A DNA stretch of 64,000 nucleotides from Crossiella equi (GTDB lineage Bacteria > Actinomycetota > Actinomycetes > Mycobacteriales > Pseudonocardiaceae), in assembly GCF_017876755.1 (NCBI RefSeq), contig NZ_JAGIOO010000001.1, forward strand, positions 3,023,786-3,087,785. The letters run 5' to 3'. Positions 20,189-29,001 of this stretch are shown here, one piece after another. Each line of letters starts with the position of its first letter. The stretch's first letter is position 1. The notes under the pieces are model-generated. The model saw only the letters and a program-made list of their open reading frames with translations, had not been told where the DNA came from and did no database searches. A program made the translations under genes and the position numbers.

Positions 20189-21097
20189 ATGCGAGTGGTG
20201 GTCGCCGGTTCCTCCGGCTTGATCGGCAGCGCCCTGGTCAGCGAGCTCCGGGAGAACGGCCACGAGGTCGTCCGCCTGGTCCGGCGGGCACCCTCCGCCC
20301 GGGACGAGCGCCGCTGGGACCCGTCGAGCGGCGCCTTCCAGGACGGTGCGCTCGACGGCGCGGAGGCCGTGGTCAACCTGGGCGGGGTGGGCATCGGCGA
20401 CAAGCGCTGGACCGAGGAGCGCAAGCGCGAGCTGCTTTCCAGCCGCACCGGGCCCACCCGGGTGCTGGCCGAAGCCGTCGCCCGCCACCGGATCCCGCTG
20501 CTGGTCAACGGCTCCGCGGTCGGCTACTACGGCGACACCGGGGCCCGCGAGGTCGACGAGACCGCCGAGTCCGGCGAGGGCTTCCTGGCCGAGCTGTGCC
20601 GCCGCTGGGAGGCGGCCACCGAACCCGCCGAGCGGCACGGCGCGCGGGTGGTGCGGGTGCGCACCGGCCTGGTGCTGTCCCGGCACGGCGGGCTGCTCGG
20701 CCGCCTGCGCCCGCTGTTCTCCTTCCTGCTGGGCGGTCGGCTCGGCTCGGGCGCGCAGTACATGCCGTGGATCTCCCTGGACGACGAGGTCGGCGCGATC
20801 CGGTTCGCCCTGGAGCACAGCCAGGTCAGCGGCCCGGTCAACCTCACCGGCCCGGCACCGGCCACCAACGCCGAGTTCACCCGCGAGCTCGGCGAGGCCC
20901 TGGGCCGCCCGGCGCCGTGGGTAGTGCCGGAGTTCGCGCTCAAGCTCGTCCTCGGCGGCGAGACCGCCCAGGAGATGGCCCTGATCGGGCAGCGCGCGGT
21001 GCCCGGTGTGCTGCGCCGCCACGGCTACGCCTTCCAGCACCCGACGCTGGCGCTGGCGCTGGCCGCCGCCGTACCGGGGGCCGAACCCACGGCGTAG
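20189..21097 (+). CDS. TIGR01777-family NAD(P)-binding epimerase-like protein
   Basis: A 302-residue extended-SDR protein. [18 protein letters not shown] is the dinucleotide-binding loop. [11 protein letters not shown] and [11 protein letters not shown] are typical of TIGR01777 (SDR39U1-like) proteins, as are [12 protein letters not shown] and a C-terminal DUF1731-like tail ([14 protein letters not shown]). The substrate is not known. It corresponds to Rv2216 between sucB and lipB. The lipB GTG lies 11 bases after its stop, so they are co-transcribed. Confidence 0.88.
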   Translation: MRVVVAGSSGLIGSALVSELRENGHEVVRLVRRAPSARDERRWDPSSGAFQDGALDGAEAVVNLGGVGIGDKRWTEERKRELLSSRTGPTRVLAEAVARHRIPLLVNGSAVGYYGDTGAREVDETAESGEGFLAELCRRWEAATEPAERHGARVVRVRTGLVLSRHGGLLGRLRPLFSFLLGGRLGSGAQYMPWISLDDEVGAIRFALEHSQVSGPVNLTGPAPATNAEFTRELGEALGRPAPWVVPEFALKLVLGGETAQEMALIGQRAVPGVLRRHGYAFQHPTLALALAAAVPGAEPTA

Positions 21098-21107
21098 GGT
21101 CGGGGCT

Positions 21108-21845
21108 GTGAACCGCAGCCAGCACTCCTGCCGCGAGTCCGGCGAGCCCGTACAGGTCCGCCACCTCGGCAGCATCGACTACCTGCAGGCCTGGGACCTC
21201 CAGCGGGAGGTCCTCGACGCCCGGGCCGACGGCACCGGCCCGGACACCCTCCTGCTGCTGGAGCACCCGTCCGTCTACACCGCGGGCAAGCGCACCCAGC
21301 CCGAGGACCGGCCCACCGACGGCACCCCCGTGGTCGAGGTCGACCGGGGCGGCAAGATCACCTGGCACGGGCCGGGGCAGCTGGTCGGCTACCCGATCGT
21401 CAAGCTCACCGACCCGGTCGACGTGGTCGACTACGTGCGCCGCGTCGAGGAGGGTCTGATCAAGGTCTGCCGCGACTACGGCCTGCCCGCCGGTCGGGTG
21501 GAGGGGCGCAGCGGCGTGTGGCTGCCCGCCGACGAGACCCGCATCGAGCGCAAGATCGCGGCCATCGGCATCCGCGTGCAGCGCGGGGTCACCATGCACG
21601 GCTTCGAGATCAACTGCGACGCCGACCTGGGCTTCTTCGAGCGCATCATCCCGTGTGGCATCGCCGACGCGGGCGTCACCTCGCTGACCGCCGAGCTGGG
21701 CCGCCCGGTCCCGGTCGCCGAGGTCGAGCCGCTGGCCCAGGCCGCCGTGCTGGCCGCCCTGGAGGGTGAGCTGCCGGTCACCGAGTGCTGGCTGCCGAGG
21801 CCGGAGCTGAGCGCTCCCGGCATCAACTTCGCTCTCCCCAACTGA
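21108..21845 (+). CDS. lipB: Octanoyl-[acyl carrier protein]:protein octanoyltransferase
   Basis: Transfers octanoate from ACP to lipoyl domains, the first step of lipoate synthesis. At 245 residues it has the LipB catalytic dyad: Lys149 ([11 protein letters not shown]) and Cys183 ([14 protein letters not shown]). [19 protein letters not shown] is the conserved substrate loop. The GTG at 21108 gives the usual short N-terminus. LipA, the next enzyme, is encoded 10 kb further on, the two being separated by accessory genes; in mycobacteria they are adjacent. Confidence 0.95.
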   Translation: MNRSQHSCRESGEPVQVRHLGSIDYLQAWDLQREVLDARADGTGPDTLLLLEHPSVYTAGKRTQPEDRPTDGTPVVEVDRGGKITWHGPGQLVGYPIVKLTDPVDVVDYVRRVEEGLIKVCRDYGLPAGRVEGRSGVWLPADETRIERKIAAIGIRVQRGVTMHGFEINCDADLGFFERIIPCGIADAGVTSLTAELGRPVPVAEVEPLAQAAVLAALEGELPVTECWLPRPELSAPGINFALPN

Positions 21846-21860
21846 GCGAGCACGGATTGT

Positions 21861-21912
21861 GGTCAGGCCACTGCTCCGATCGGGGGCCGTCCCCCACTCG
21901 GAGTCCCTGACC
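21861..21912. terminator. Two-part hairpin terminator after lipB
   Basis: An inner stem (CTCCGA..GGGGG / CCCCC..CGGAG, 21874-21903) is nested in an outer GGTCAGG/CCTGACC pair. It lies 15 bases after lipB. Further on, GTCAA-n4-TTGAC (21943-21956) is a small palindrome about 50 bases before the next gene and could be an operator. Confidence 0.65.
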
Positions 21913-22002
21913 GGCCGGAACCCGACGTAAGCTGCCCCCGTTGTCAAAATGTTGACCATCTGGGGGTCATGAGCCGGTGGGTCCGGCACGGGGGAGGGTG
22001 CT

Positions 22003-25000
22003 GTGCACGGCCCGGTGATGACCTTCGGTCTGCTCGGCCCGCTGCAGGTGCTGCGCGGGTCGTCACCGGTGCCGGTGCGCGCCGCCAAGCAGCGCACGGT
22101 ACTGGCCACGCTGTTGCTGCGCGCCAACCAGCACGTGGCCTTCGACGAGCTGACCACGCACGTGTGGGGCGAGGAGCCGGTCGGCCAGCCCCGCCAGACC
22201 ATCCAGGTCTACGTGATGCGGCTGCGCCAGACCCTCGGCGACGGGGTGCTGATCCACACCGAGCCGGACGGCTACCGCCTGGAGCTCGCCCCCGAGCTGC
22301 TGGACATCAACCGCTTCCGCCACCTCACCGACGGCGCCCGCCGGGCCGCGGACGACCCGGCCTGCGCGGTGGGCCTGCTCACCGACGCGCTCTCGCTGTG
22401 GCGAGGTGTGGCGCTGGCCGACGTGCCCTCGGAGTCGTTGCAGTCCGGGGAGGCACGCTGGCTGGAGGAGCTGCGCCTGACCGCCACCGCGGACCGGGTC
22501 ACCGCGCGGCTGGCGCTGGGCCAGCACCAGGACGTGGTCGGCGAGCTGTACGGGCTGACCGCCCAGCACCCGCTGCGGGAGCAGTTCTGGGCACAGCTGA
22601 TGCTCGCGCTGTACCGGTCGAACCGGCAGGTCGACGCCCTGGAGGCGTTCGGGTCGGTGAGCCGCCGCCTCGGGGAGGAGCTGGGCGTCGACCCCGGCGA
22701 GGAGCTGCGTGCCCTGCACCAGTCGATCCTGGCCAGCGACACCGCGCTGCTGCCCGCCGCGCCCCCGGCACCCGCCCCGGTCGTGGCACCGGTGCCCGCG
22801 CCGACCCGGCCGGGCTCGCTGTCCCAGCTGCCGCCGAACATCGCCGGGTTCGTCGGAAGGGAGGAGGAGACCACCGATCTGGGTGAACTTCTCCGCGGTG
22901 CGGGCAGCGCCATGTCGGTCCCGGTGGTCACGCTGACCGGGCCGCCCGGGGTGGGCAAGACCGCGCTGGCCATCCGGGCCGCGCACGCGGTGCGCCCGCA
23001 CTTCCCGGACGGCCAGATCTACGTCAACCTGCACGGCTACTCCCCCGGCCCGCCGCTCTCTCCTTCGGACGTGCTCAGCCGGTTCCTGCGCGCGCTGGGC
23101 GTGGCACCGGAGCACATTCCCCTGGACGCCGAGGAGCGCGCCGCGCAGTACCGGTCGCTGCTGACCGGCAAGCGGCTGCTCATCGTGTTGGACAACGCGA
23201 TCGGCCCGGAGCAGGTGCGTGCGCTGCTGCCCGGTGAGCCCGGCTGCGCGGTGCTGATCACCAGCCGCAACGCGCTGCGCGGCATGACCGTGCTGGACGG
23301 CGCCCGCCCGCTGTCCCTGGAGGTGCTCAGCCCGGCCGAGGCCGCCGACCTGCTCGGCACCATCCTCGGCGCGGACGTGGTGGCCGCCGAGCCAGCGGCC
23401 GCGCAGGAGCTGGCCCGGCTGTGCGGGCACCTGCCGCTGGCGCTGCGCGTGGCGGCGGGCAACCTGGCCGGGCGGCCCAGCGCGCGCATCGCCGACTACG
23501 TCACCGAGCTCACCGAGGACAACCGGCTGGCCGGGCTGAGCGTGGAGGGTGATGACGCCACTGCCGTGCAGGCCGCCTTCGACCTGTCCTACGACACCTT
23601 GGACGAGCAGGCCAAGCGCTTGTTCCGGCTGCTGGGCCTGGTCCCGGGCAACGACTTCACCAAGGAGGTCGCAGCCGCGCTGGCCGGGCTGGCCCCGGAC
23701 GCCGCGCTGCCCGCGCTGCGCCGCCTGGGCACCGCGAACCTGGTCCAGCACCTGGCAGGGGACCGCTACCAGGCCCACGACCTGCTGCGCCTGTACGCCG
23801 CCGAGCGGGCCGCGGCCGAGGAGAACGCGCAGGAGCTGGACCGGGCGCGCCGGGCGCTGCTGGCCTACTACCTGCACACCGCGCGTGCCGCCTCGCGCGT
23901 GCTGTACCCGGAGATCGTGCGGCTGCCGCTGCCGGAGCCGGAGCCCGACCTGGCGATGGGCGGTCCGGAGGCACGGGCCTGGCTGGCGGCCGAGCACACC
24001 AACATCGTCGCGGCGGCCACCATGAGCGTGGGCCCGCTCGCGCACTTCTCCTGGTACCTGGCCGACGCGCTGCGCGGCTACCTGCACCACTCCGGCCAGG
24101 TGGTGGACTGGCTGCGCGTGGTGCAGACCGGCATGGCGGCGGCGCGGGCCGAGCACGACGAGCCGGGCGAGGCCGCGATGCGCCTGAGCCTGGGCACGCT
24201 GCACTGGACGCTGGGCGACAACCCGGCCGCGGCCGAGCAGTACGAGCGGGCGCTGCGCCTGCAACGGCACATCGGCGACACCGACGGCGAGTTCGCCACG
24301 CTCAACAACCTCGGCGTGGTGTGCCTGAAGCTGGGGCGGCTCACCGAGTCCACCGCGCACCTGCGGCGGGCGCTGGCCATCGTCGGCTCCTCCGGCGGTC
24401 CGGACGAGGGCATGGTGCGGGCCAACCTCGGCCACCTGTGCGTGCACCTGGGCGAGCTGGCCGAGGCCGAGCAGCACTTCCACCGGGTGGTGGCCCTGGG
24501 CACCGGCGAGGGCGGGGTGCTGGCGCGGGCCTACGGCCTGTACGGGCTGGGCCGCACGCACCTGGCACGCCGGGAGCACGAGCAGGCCGAGGCGGTGCTG
24601 ACCGACGTGCTGGCCTCCTTCCGCGAGCTGGGCCACCGCCGCATGCTGGCCGAGGTCCTGGACGGCCTGGCCCTGGCCCGTCTGGGCGTGGGCGAGCCGG
24701 ACTCGGCGGCGGCCGCGGCGAGCGAGGGCGTGCGGCTGTCCCAGGGCATGGCGCACCGGGTGGCCGAGGCGGACGCGTTGAACACCCTGGCCCGCTGCTC
24801 GGGTGCGGAGGCGGCGAGCCTGTTCACCCGGGCGCACGCGGTGTCCTCGGAGACCGGCTACCTGTGGGGCCGCGTGCAGGCGCTGCTGGGCCTGGCGGCG
24901 GTGCACCGGCAGCTGGGCCGCGCCGAGCTGGCCCTGGCCGAGGCCACGCACGCGGTCGAGCTGCTCCGGGGAACCGGAGTCCCGACGGTGCTCACGCCGA

Positions 25001-25179
25001 CGGCCCTGATCATGAAGGGCGCCCTGCACCTGGACCTGGGCAACGCCACGGCCGCGCACGACGCGGCCAAGGAGGCCGTCCGTATGGCCACTGAGCAGCA
25101 CCAACACCTCATCCAAGACGAAGCGCTGGCCCTGCTGGCGGCCACCCTGACGGAGCAGCCGACAGTCCTGCCCAACTGA
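22003..25179 (+). CDS. AfsR-like regulator: SARP + NB-ARC ATPase + TPR
   Basis: A 1058-residue regulator of the AfsR/DnrI/RedD group. It has an OmpR-type winged helix (about 1-95, starting MTFGLLGPLQVL), then a bacterial transcriptional activation domain (about 95-245). An Ala/Pro linker is followed by an NB-ARC NTPase with P-loop GPPGVGKT near 312-319 and Walker B LLIVLDNA. TPR repeats run from about 700 to the end (DNPAAAEQYERALRLQRHIGD type). The GTG at 22003 follows GGGAGG; an ATG at 22018 also exists. Such proteins activate secondary metabolism or development, but no biosynthetic cluster is next to it, so its targets are unknown. It interrupts the lipB-lipA order seen in mycobacteria. 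Confidence 0.92.
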   Translation: MHGPVMTFGLLGPLQVLRGSSPVPVRAAKQRTVLATLLLRANQHVAFDELTTHVWGEEPVGQPRQTIQVYVMRLRQTLGDGVLIHTEPDGYRLELAPELLDINRFRHLTDGARRAADDPACAVGLLTDALSLWRGVALADVPSESLQSGEARWLEELRLTATADRVTARLALGQHQDVVGELYGLTAQHPLREQFWAQLMLALYRSNRQVDALEAFGSVSRRLGEELGVDPGEELRALHQSILASDTALLPAAPPAPAPVVAPVPAPTRPGSLSQLPPNIAGFVGREEETTDLGELLRGAGSAMSVPVVTLTGPPGVGKTALAIRAAHAVRPHFPDGQIYVNLHGYSPGPPLSPSDVLSRFLRALGVAPEHIPLDAEERAAQYRSLLTGKRLLIVLDNAIGPEQVRALLPGEPGCAVLITSRNALRGMTVLDGARPLSLEVLSPAEAADLLGTILGADVVAAEPAAAQELARLCGHLPLALRVAAGNLAGRPSARIADYVTELTEDNRLAGLSVEGDDATAVQAAFDLSYDTLDEQAKRLFRLLGLVPGNDFTKEVAAALAGLAPDAALPALRRLGTANLVQHLAGDRYQAHDLLRLYAAERAAAEENAQELDRARRALLAYYLHTARAASRVLYPEIVRLPLPEPEPDLAMGGPEARAWLAAEHTNIVAAATMSVGPLAHFSWYLADALRGYLHHSGQVVDWLRVVQTGMAAARAEHDEPGEAAMRLSLGTLHWTLGDNPAAAEQYERALRLQRHIGDTDGEFATLNNLGVVCLKLGRLTESTAHLRRALAIVGSSGGPDEGMVRANLGHLCVHLGELAEAEQHFHRVVALGTGEGGVLARAYGLYGLGRTHLARREHEQAEAVLTDVLASFRELGHRRMLAEVLDGLALARLGVGEPDSAAAAASEGVRLSQGMAHRVAEADALNTLARCSGAEAASLFTRAHAVSSETGYLWGRVQALLGLAAVHRQLGRAELALAEATHAVELLRGTGVPTVLTPTALIMKGALHLDLGNATAAHDAAKEAVRMATEQHQHLIQDEALALLAATLTEQPTVLPN

Positions 25180-25212
25180 ACCCCTGCACCTCGCCCTCCA
25201 ATCCTCTAGACT

Positions 25213-25226
25213 TCCGTAATTACGGA
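25213..25226. promoter_or_regulatory. Perfect 14-bp palindrome, probable operator
   Basis: TCCGTAATTACGGA lies in an AT-rich spot 22 bases before the serine hydrolase start. It is within the expected promoter or leader, a typical place for a repressor site. The ArsR-like regulator two frames downstream (26359) is a candidate ligand (inference). Confidence 0.55.
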
Positions 25227-25247
25227 GACCCAGAGGAGGGGGAACTC

Positions 25248-26111
25248 ATGCTGTCCCGACGCCGCCTGCTGACCGCGGGCGCCACGGCCGCCGCCGCGTC
25301 CTTGCTGCTGCCCGCCCTACCGGCGCTGGCCGCCCCGAAGGCGGACTTCACCACCCGCGAGGGCTGGCTGGCCTGGCTGGCCGCGAACCGCCACCGCGTG
25401 GGCCTGTACGCGAACACCGGCCGCACCTGCCTGGCCCACCGCGCGGACGCCCCGCAGCCCCTGGCCTCGGCGGTCAAGGTCGTGCACCTGGCTGCCTACG
25501 CGGAGTCGGGCCTGAACCCGGCCACGAAGGTCACGGTCGCCGACTGGGAACGCTTCCTGCTGCCCTTCACCGACGGCGGCGCCCACCCGGCGGCACTGCG
25601 CCACCTGGGCCTTGCGGCGGACCCGGTCACGGGCCTGGCGGTGGACCAGGCGGCCGAGGTCACGCTGGACCAGCTGGCAGGCGTGATGATCTACCTGAGC
25701 GACAACGCGGCCACCGACTTCCTCCGCGACCGCCTGGGCGAACCGGCCCTGCGCCGCGCGGCCCTCCGGGGCGGCTGGCCCGCGGTGGACACCCGGAGCA
25801 AGCTGGGCGACTTCCTTTACCTGCTGCTCCCCGGCGAGCACCGCCCTGGCGTGCCGAGGATCCCGATGGGCGAGCTGCTGGCGCGGCGCTACCTGCGGGA
25901 GGAGGCCTTCCGCGACCGGGCCCGCCTGCTGGCACGCGACCCGGCGAACCTGCCCCCGGTCGATGCCCAGCTGGCCTGGGCCCGGGGCGACGTCCGCGCC
26001 TCGGCGAGCACCCTGGCCAGCTTCCACCGGGCGATCGCCACCCTCCGTTTCCCTGCGGCGGCCCGCCACCACCTGGAGCTCCCGAGCTCCACCACCCTGC
26101 CCCGGGCGTGA
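25248..26111 (+). CDS. Serine hydrolase (beta-lactamase-like), frameshifted N-terminal part
   Basis: A secreted penicillin-binding/beta-lactamase-fold hydrolase. The N-terminus SRRRLLTAGATAAAAS is a likely Tat signal followed by an Ala-rich export region with a probable cleavage near residue 28. The catalytic Ser-x-x-Lys is Ser74-Lys77 (LASAVKVV), and SDN is at 151-153 (YLSDNAATD). The third motif, KTG/KGG, is missing from this frame, which ends early at 26111. It is found instead in the overlapping frame at 26108-26338 (GLKGGNLPG). The gene therefore reads as one ancestral enzyme broken by a shift equivalent to losing one base near 26080-26108, unless ribosomes shift or the sequence has an error. 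Confidence 0.82.
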   Translation: MLSRRRLLTAGATAAAASLLLPALPALAAPKADFTTREGWLAWLAANRHRVGLYANTGRTCLAHRADAPQPLASAVKVVHLAAYAESGLNPATKVTVADWERFLLPFTDGGAHPAALRHLGLAADPVTGLAVDQAAEVTLDQLAGVMIYLSDNAATDFLRDRLGEPALRRAALRGGWPAVDTRSKLGDFLYLLLPGEHRPGVPRIPMGELLARRYLREEAFRDRARLLARDPANLPPVDAQLAWARGDVRASASTLASFHRAIATLRFPAAARHHLELPSSTTLPRA

Positions 26112-26338
26112 CGGGCATGGGTCTGAAGGGCGGCAACCTCCCGGGCACCCTCACCATGGGCCTCTCGATCCGCTGGCCGAACGGCCGCACGGGCACCGCG
26201 GCCCTCCTCCTGGCCGACATCCCGCTGGCGGACTACGCGGAGTTCCTGACCAACCCGAAATCCCTCTTCGTCGAGATCATCCGCGACCTCCTCCTGGACG
26301 AGGCCTGGCACACCAGGGTCGCCGCGACGCTGCGCTGA
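26108..26338 (+). pseudogene. C-terminal fragment of the serine hydrolase (KGG-motif part)
   Basis: This 76-codon frame overlaps the end of the upstream frame (GTGA at 26108-26111). It carries LKGGNLPGTLTMGLSIRWP, the third active-site motif and final beta strands expected of the same hydrolase, then LLLADIPLADYAEF and a C-terminal helix. Alone it could not be an enzyme. Reading frame moves by -1 between the two parts. If translated by coupling at the GTGA overlap, the two parts could in principle associate, but decay is simpler. Confidence 0.75.
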
Positions 26339-26358
26339 CCGCCAGGCATGCTGACCAG

Positions 26359-26826
26359 ATGACCGACGAGTCCCTGGAATCCCGCGTCAAGGACCTGGAA
26401 ACCCGGGTCCGCGCCCTGGAGGCGGTGGCCGAACAGGTCACCGCCGACCTGGGCGGAACCCTCCACTACCAGGGCACCCTCACCACCCCGGCCGACCTCA
26501 CCTGGTCGATGACCCTCCCGGTCACCCGGGTGTTGGCTCTCCCGGACCACCCCCACATCGAGGTCCTCTCCGCCCTGGGCCACCCGGTCCGCGCCTCCCT
26601 GGTCCGAGTCCTGGCCAAAGACGGCCCCCAGTCAGCGGCCGATCTCCAGACGGCGGCCGAGATCGGCTCGACCGGCCAGCTCTACCACCACCTGAAACCC
26701 CTCACCACCACCGGCCTGGTGGAACAGGACGGCCGGGGCCGCTACCGCCTCCGCCCCCAGGCCACCATCCCGGCCCTGCTCCTGCTCGCGGCGGCGGCCG
26801 ACATCGCGGGCCAGTTCAAGTCCTAG
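26359..26826 (+). CDS. ArsR-type winged-helix regulator with coiled-coil N-terminus
   Basis: A 155-residue protein starting at the ATG 26359. A short coiled coil (ESRVKDLETRVRALEAVAEQ) precedes a winged helix: VLSALGHPVRASLVRVL, ADLQTAAEIGSTGQLYHHLKPL and GLVEQDGRGRYRL. There are no metal-binding cysteines, so it is not a classical metal sensor. Its TAG lies inside the 6-bp target duplication of the IS, so the insertion left the protein intact but removed its downstream region. It is probably co-transcribed with, and may regulate, the serine hydrolase gene. Confidence 0.85.
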   Translation: MTDESLESRVKDLETRVRALEAVAEQVTADLGGTLHYQGTLTTPADLTWSMTLPVTRVLALPDHPHIEVLSALGHPVRASLVRVLAKDGPQSAADLQTAAEIGSTGQLYHHLKPLTTTGLVEQDGRGRYRLRPQATIPALLLLAAAADIAGQFKS

Positions 26827-26827
26827 C

Positions 26828-27910
26828 TGTACTGACTCGTGACGTTGTTGAGACTCACCCGGCCAGGACGCTGATCGGTGGGTGGCCTGCCAGGGCTGAG
26901 TGGGCGCGTTGGGTGTTGTAGCGATCCACCCAGCCCGGCAGTGCCGCCACCCGCTCGTCGTTGGAGGTCCAGGCCCTCGCGTAGGCGAACTCGGTCTGCA
27001 ACGTCCGGTTGAACCGCTCGGCCTTGCCGTTGGTCCAGGGACACCCCGGTTTGATGAAGCGCCGCCGGATCCCCAGGGCGGTGCAGACCGCCTGCCAGTC
27101 CCGGTCCACTCGGTAGGCCTTGGCGTTGTCGGTCAGCACCCGCAACACGGTCACCCCGTGTTCCCGGAACCAGCAAGCGGCCCTGTGCAGGAAACCCGCG
27201 CAGGTCAGACCCTTCTCATCCGGCAACGCCTCGACATAGGCCAGGCGGGAACGGTCATCGACAGCCACGTGCAGGTAGTCCCAGCCATTGCCCCGGCCAC
27301 GGACGGCCTCGCTGCGACCGTGCACGCGCCAGCCACCACCATCAGGGATCCGGCCGAGCTTCTTGACATCGACATGCAGCAGGTCACCGGGGTGCGGGCG
27401 CTGGTAGCGGATCCCGGTGTGGCGGCGGCGCACCGGCAGCCCGGTGACGGCGTCCAGGTGGGCGAGTGCGGGCACGTGGTGTCGGCGCAGGATCCGGCCG
27501 ACGGTGGCCGCGGCCAGCCCGAGCAGTCCGGCCAGGTGCACCGCGCCCCGGCGGTGCTCGGTCCGGGCGGCCAGAACCGCCGTCTCGAGCTCGGCGGGGG
27601 TGCGGGTGGGGCTGGTGTGGGGGCGGGAGGAGCGGTCGGCCAGGCCCGCTTCACCCTCGGTGCGGTAGCGGTGGATCCATTTGTGCACGGTGGTGCGGGA
27701 GATGCCGAGTTGTTCGGCGATGCGGGCCGGTGGCCACCCGGCCTGGTAGCGGGTGTTGATGAGCTGGCGTGCGTGGATGGTGGTGCGGGCGTTACGGTGC
27801 ATGTGAGGACCTTCTGGTGCGCGGTGGTTGCGTAGAGAACATCCACTTCGCCTGAAGGTCCTCCCTGCTTTCAAGGCGACACGCCCGCAACAACGTCATG
27901 AGTTACTACA
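26828..27910 (-). mobile_element. IS481-family insertion sequence, complete, 1083 bp
   Basis: Ends begin TGT and finish ACA with 23-bp terminal inverted repeats (26828-26850 and 27888-27910) that match at 20 of 23 positions; the innermost 11 bases, TGACGTTGTTG, are identical. Both sides are flanked by a 6-bp direct repeat CCTAGC (26822-26827 and 27911-27916), the target duplication. The intact transposase, ends and duplication indicate a recent insertion. It landed exactly on the stop codon of the ArsR-like gene, whose TAG is part of the duplication. Confidence 0.9.
26855..27802 (-). CDS. IS481-family DDE transposase
   Basis: A 315-residue integrase-fold transposase. The N-terminal helix-turn-helix (RIAEQLGISRTTVHKWIHRY) is followed by a linker, then the RNase H-like core with Asp145 (LLHVDVKKLG), Asp225 (VLTDNAKAY) and Glu262 (NGKAERFNRTLQ). 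The C-terminus YNTQRAHSALAGHPP is the family signature. The ATG at 27802 lies just inside the right inverted repeat. No frameshift is seen, so it should be active. Confidence 0.94.
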   Translation of the reverse strand: MHRNARTTIHARQLINTRYQAGWPPARIAEQLGISRTTVHKWIHRYRTEGEAGLADRSSRPHTSPTRTPAELETAVLAARTEHRRGAVHLAGLLGLAAATVGRILRRHHVPALAHLDAVTGLPVRRRHTGIRYQRPHPGDLLHVDVKKLGRIPDGGGWRVHGRSEAVRGRGNGWDYLHVAVDDRSRLAYVEALPDEKGLTCAGFLHRAACWFREHGVTVLRVLTDNAKAYRVDRDWQAVCTALGIRRRFIKPGCPWTNGKAERFNRTLQTEFAYARAWTSNDERVAALPGWVDRYNTQRAHSALAGHPPISVLAG

Positions 27911-27997
27911 CCTAGCGCCCCGGCCCCTGCCGCAAGCCAACCCCGTACACGGGTTCCGGGGGCGCGGCGACCGACGCCACCCCGCCCCCGCACACCG

Positions 27998-28942
27998 TCA
28001 GCCGCCGAAGTGCGGCATGACCTCCGCCGCGACCAGCTCGACCTGGTCCAGGTCGGCCAGGTCCAGCACCTGCAGGTAGACCCGGCTGATGCCGGTCTCC
28101 TCCCGCCAGCGCCCGAGCTTGTCGGCCACCTCGGCCGGGGTGCCCGCCAGCCCGTTCTCCCGGAGCTCGTCGACCTCGCGGCCGATCACCCCGGCCCGCC
28201 GGGCGATCTCGGCCTCGTCCCGGCCGACGCACACGACCAGCGCGGCGGAGCGGGTGATCTCCTTGTGGTCCCGGCCGATCTCCGCGCAGGCCGCCTCGAC
28301 CCGCTCGAACTGCCGCACCGCGACCTCCGGCGGGCTGAACGGCAGGTTGAACTCGGCCGCGTACCGGGCCGCCAGCATCGGCGTGCGCTTGGCGCCCCGG
28401 CCACCGATCAGCACCGGCGGGGTGGGCTGCTGCACCGGCTTCGGCAGCGCGGGCGAGTCGGTCAGCCGGTAGTGCTCGCCCTGGTAGGAGAAGGCCTCCC
28501 CCTCGGGCGTGCGCCACAGGCCGGTGATCACCGCGAGCTGCTCGGCGTAGCGGTCGAAGCGCTCGGCCACCTCCGGAAACGGCAGCCCGTAGGCCTGGTG
28601 CTCCCGCTCGAACCACCCGGCCCCGAGCCCGAACTCCACCCGGCCACCGGACATGGCGTCCACCTGCGCGACCGCGATGGCCAGCGGCCCCGGGTGCCGG
28701 AACGTGGCCGCGGTCATCAGGGTGCCCAGCCGCACCCGCGAGGTCTCCCTGGCCAGCCCGGCCAGCGTCACCCAGGCGTCGGTCGGGCCCGGCAGCCCGT
28801 CCACCTCGCCCATCTTGAGGTAGTGGTCGGACCGGAAGAACGCGTCGTAACCCGCGTCCTCGGCGCACCGGGCGACGCGCAGCAGATCGTCATAAGTGGC
28901 CCCCTGCTGGGGCTCGGTGAAGACCCTGAAATCCACGGGCAC
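27998..28942 (-). CDS. LLM-class F420-dependent oxidoreductase
   Basis: A 314-residue luciferase-like TIM-barrel enzyme. MPVDFRVFTEPQQGATYDDL, the early SDHYLKMG (usual substrate/cofactor histidine), RVRLGTLMTAATFRHPG and FGLGAGWFEREHQAYG are diagnostic of the F420-dependent LLM group common in actinobacteria. It would use coenzyme F420 for hydride transfer; the substrate is unknown. GTG start at 28942. It is followed by the IS and preceded, on the same strand, by the TetR gene 59 bases upstream, so they may form an operon. Confidence 0.87.
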   Translation of the reverse strand: MPVDFRVFTEPQQGATYDDLLRVARCAEDAGYDAFFRSDHYLKMGEVDGLPGPTDAWVTLAGLARETSRVRLGTLMTAATFRHPGPLAIAVAQVDAMSGGRVEFGLGAGWFEREHQAYGLPFPEVAERFDRYAEQLAVITGLWRTPEGEAFSYQGEHYRLTDSPALPKPVQQPTPPVLIGGRGAKRTPMLAARYAAEFNLPFSPPEVAVRQFERVEAACAEIGRDHKEITRSAALVVCVGRDEAEIARRAGVIGREVDELRENGLAGTPAEVADKLGRWREETGISRVYLQVLDLADLDQVELVAAEVMPHFGG

Positions 28943-29001
28943 ACGCTAACCCGCACCCCGGGCAATCGCTTACCGGCGCGGGCGCCGCCGCGCGGCCGGG
29001 G

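Noticed and set aside
22063-25116. 1000-codon minus-strand frame opposite the AfsR-like regulator
   Set aside because: The plus-strand protein has clear SARP, NB-ARC and TPR domains; the opposite frame has His/Gln/Val-rich composition typical of antisense reading.
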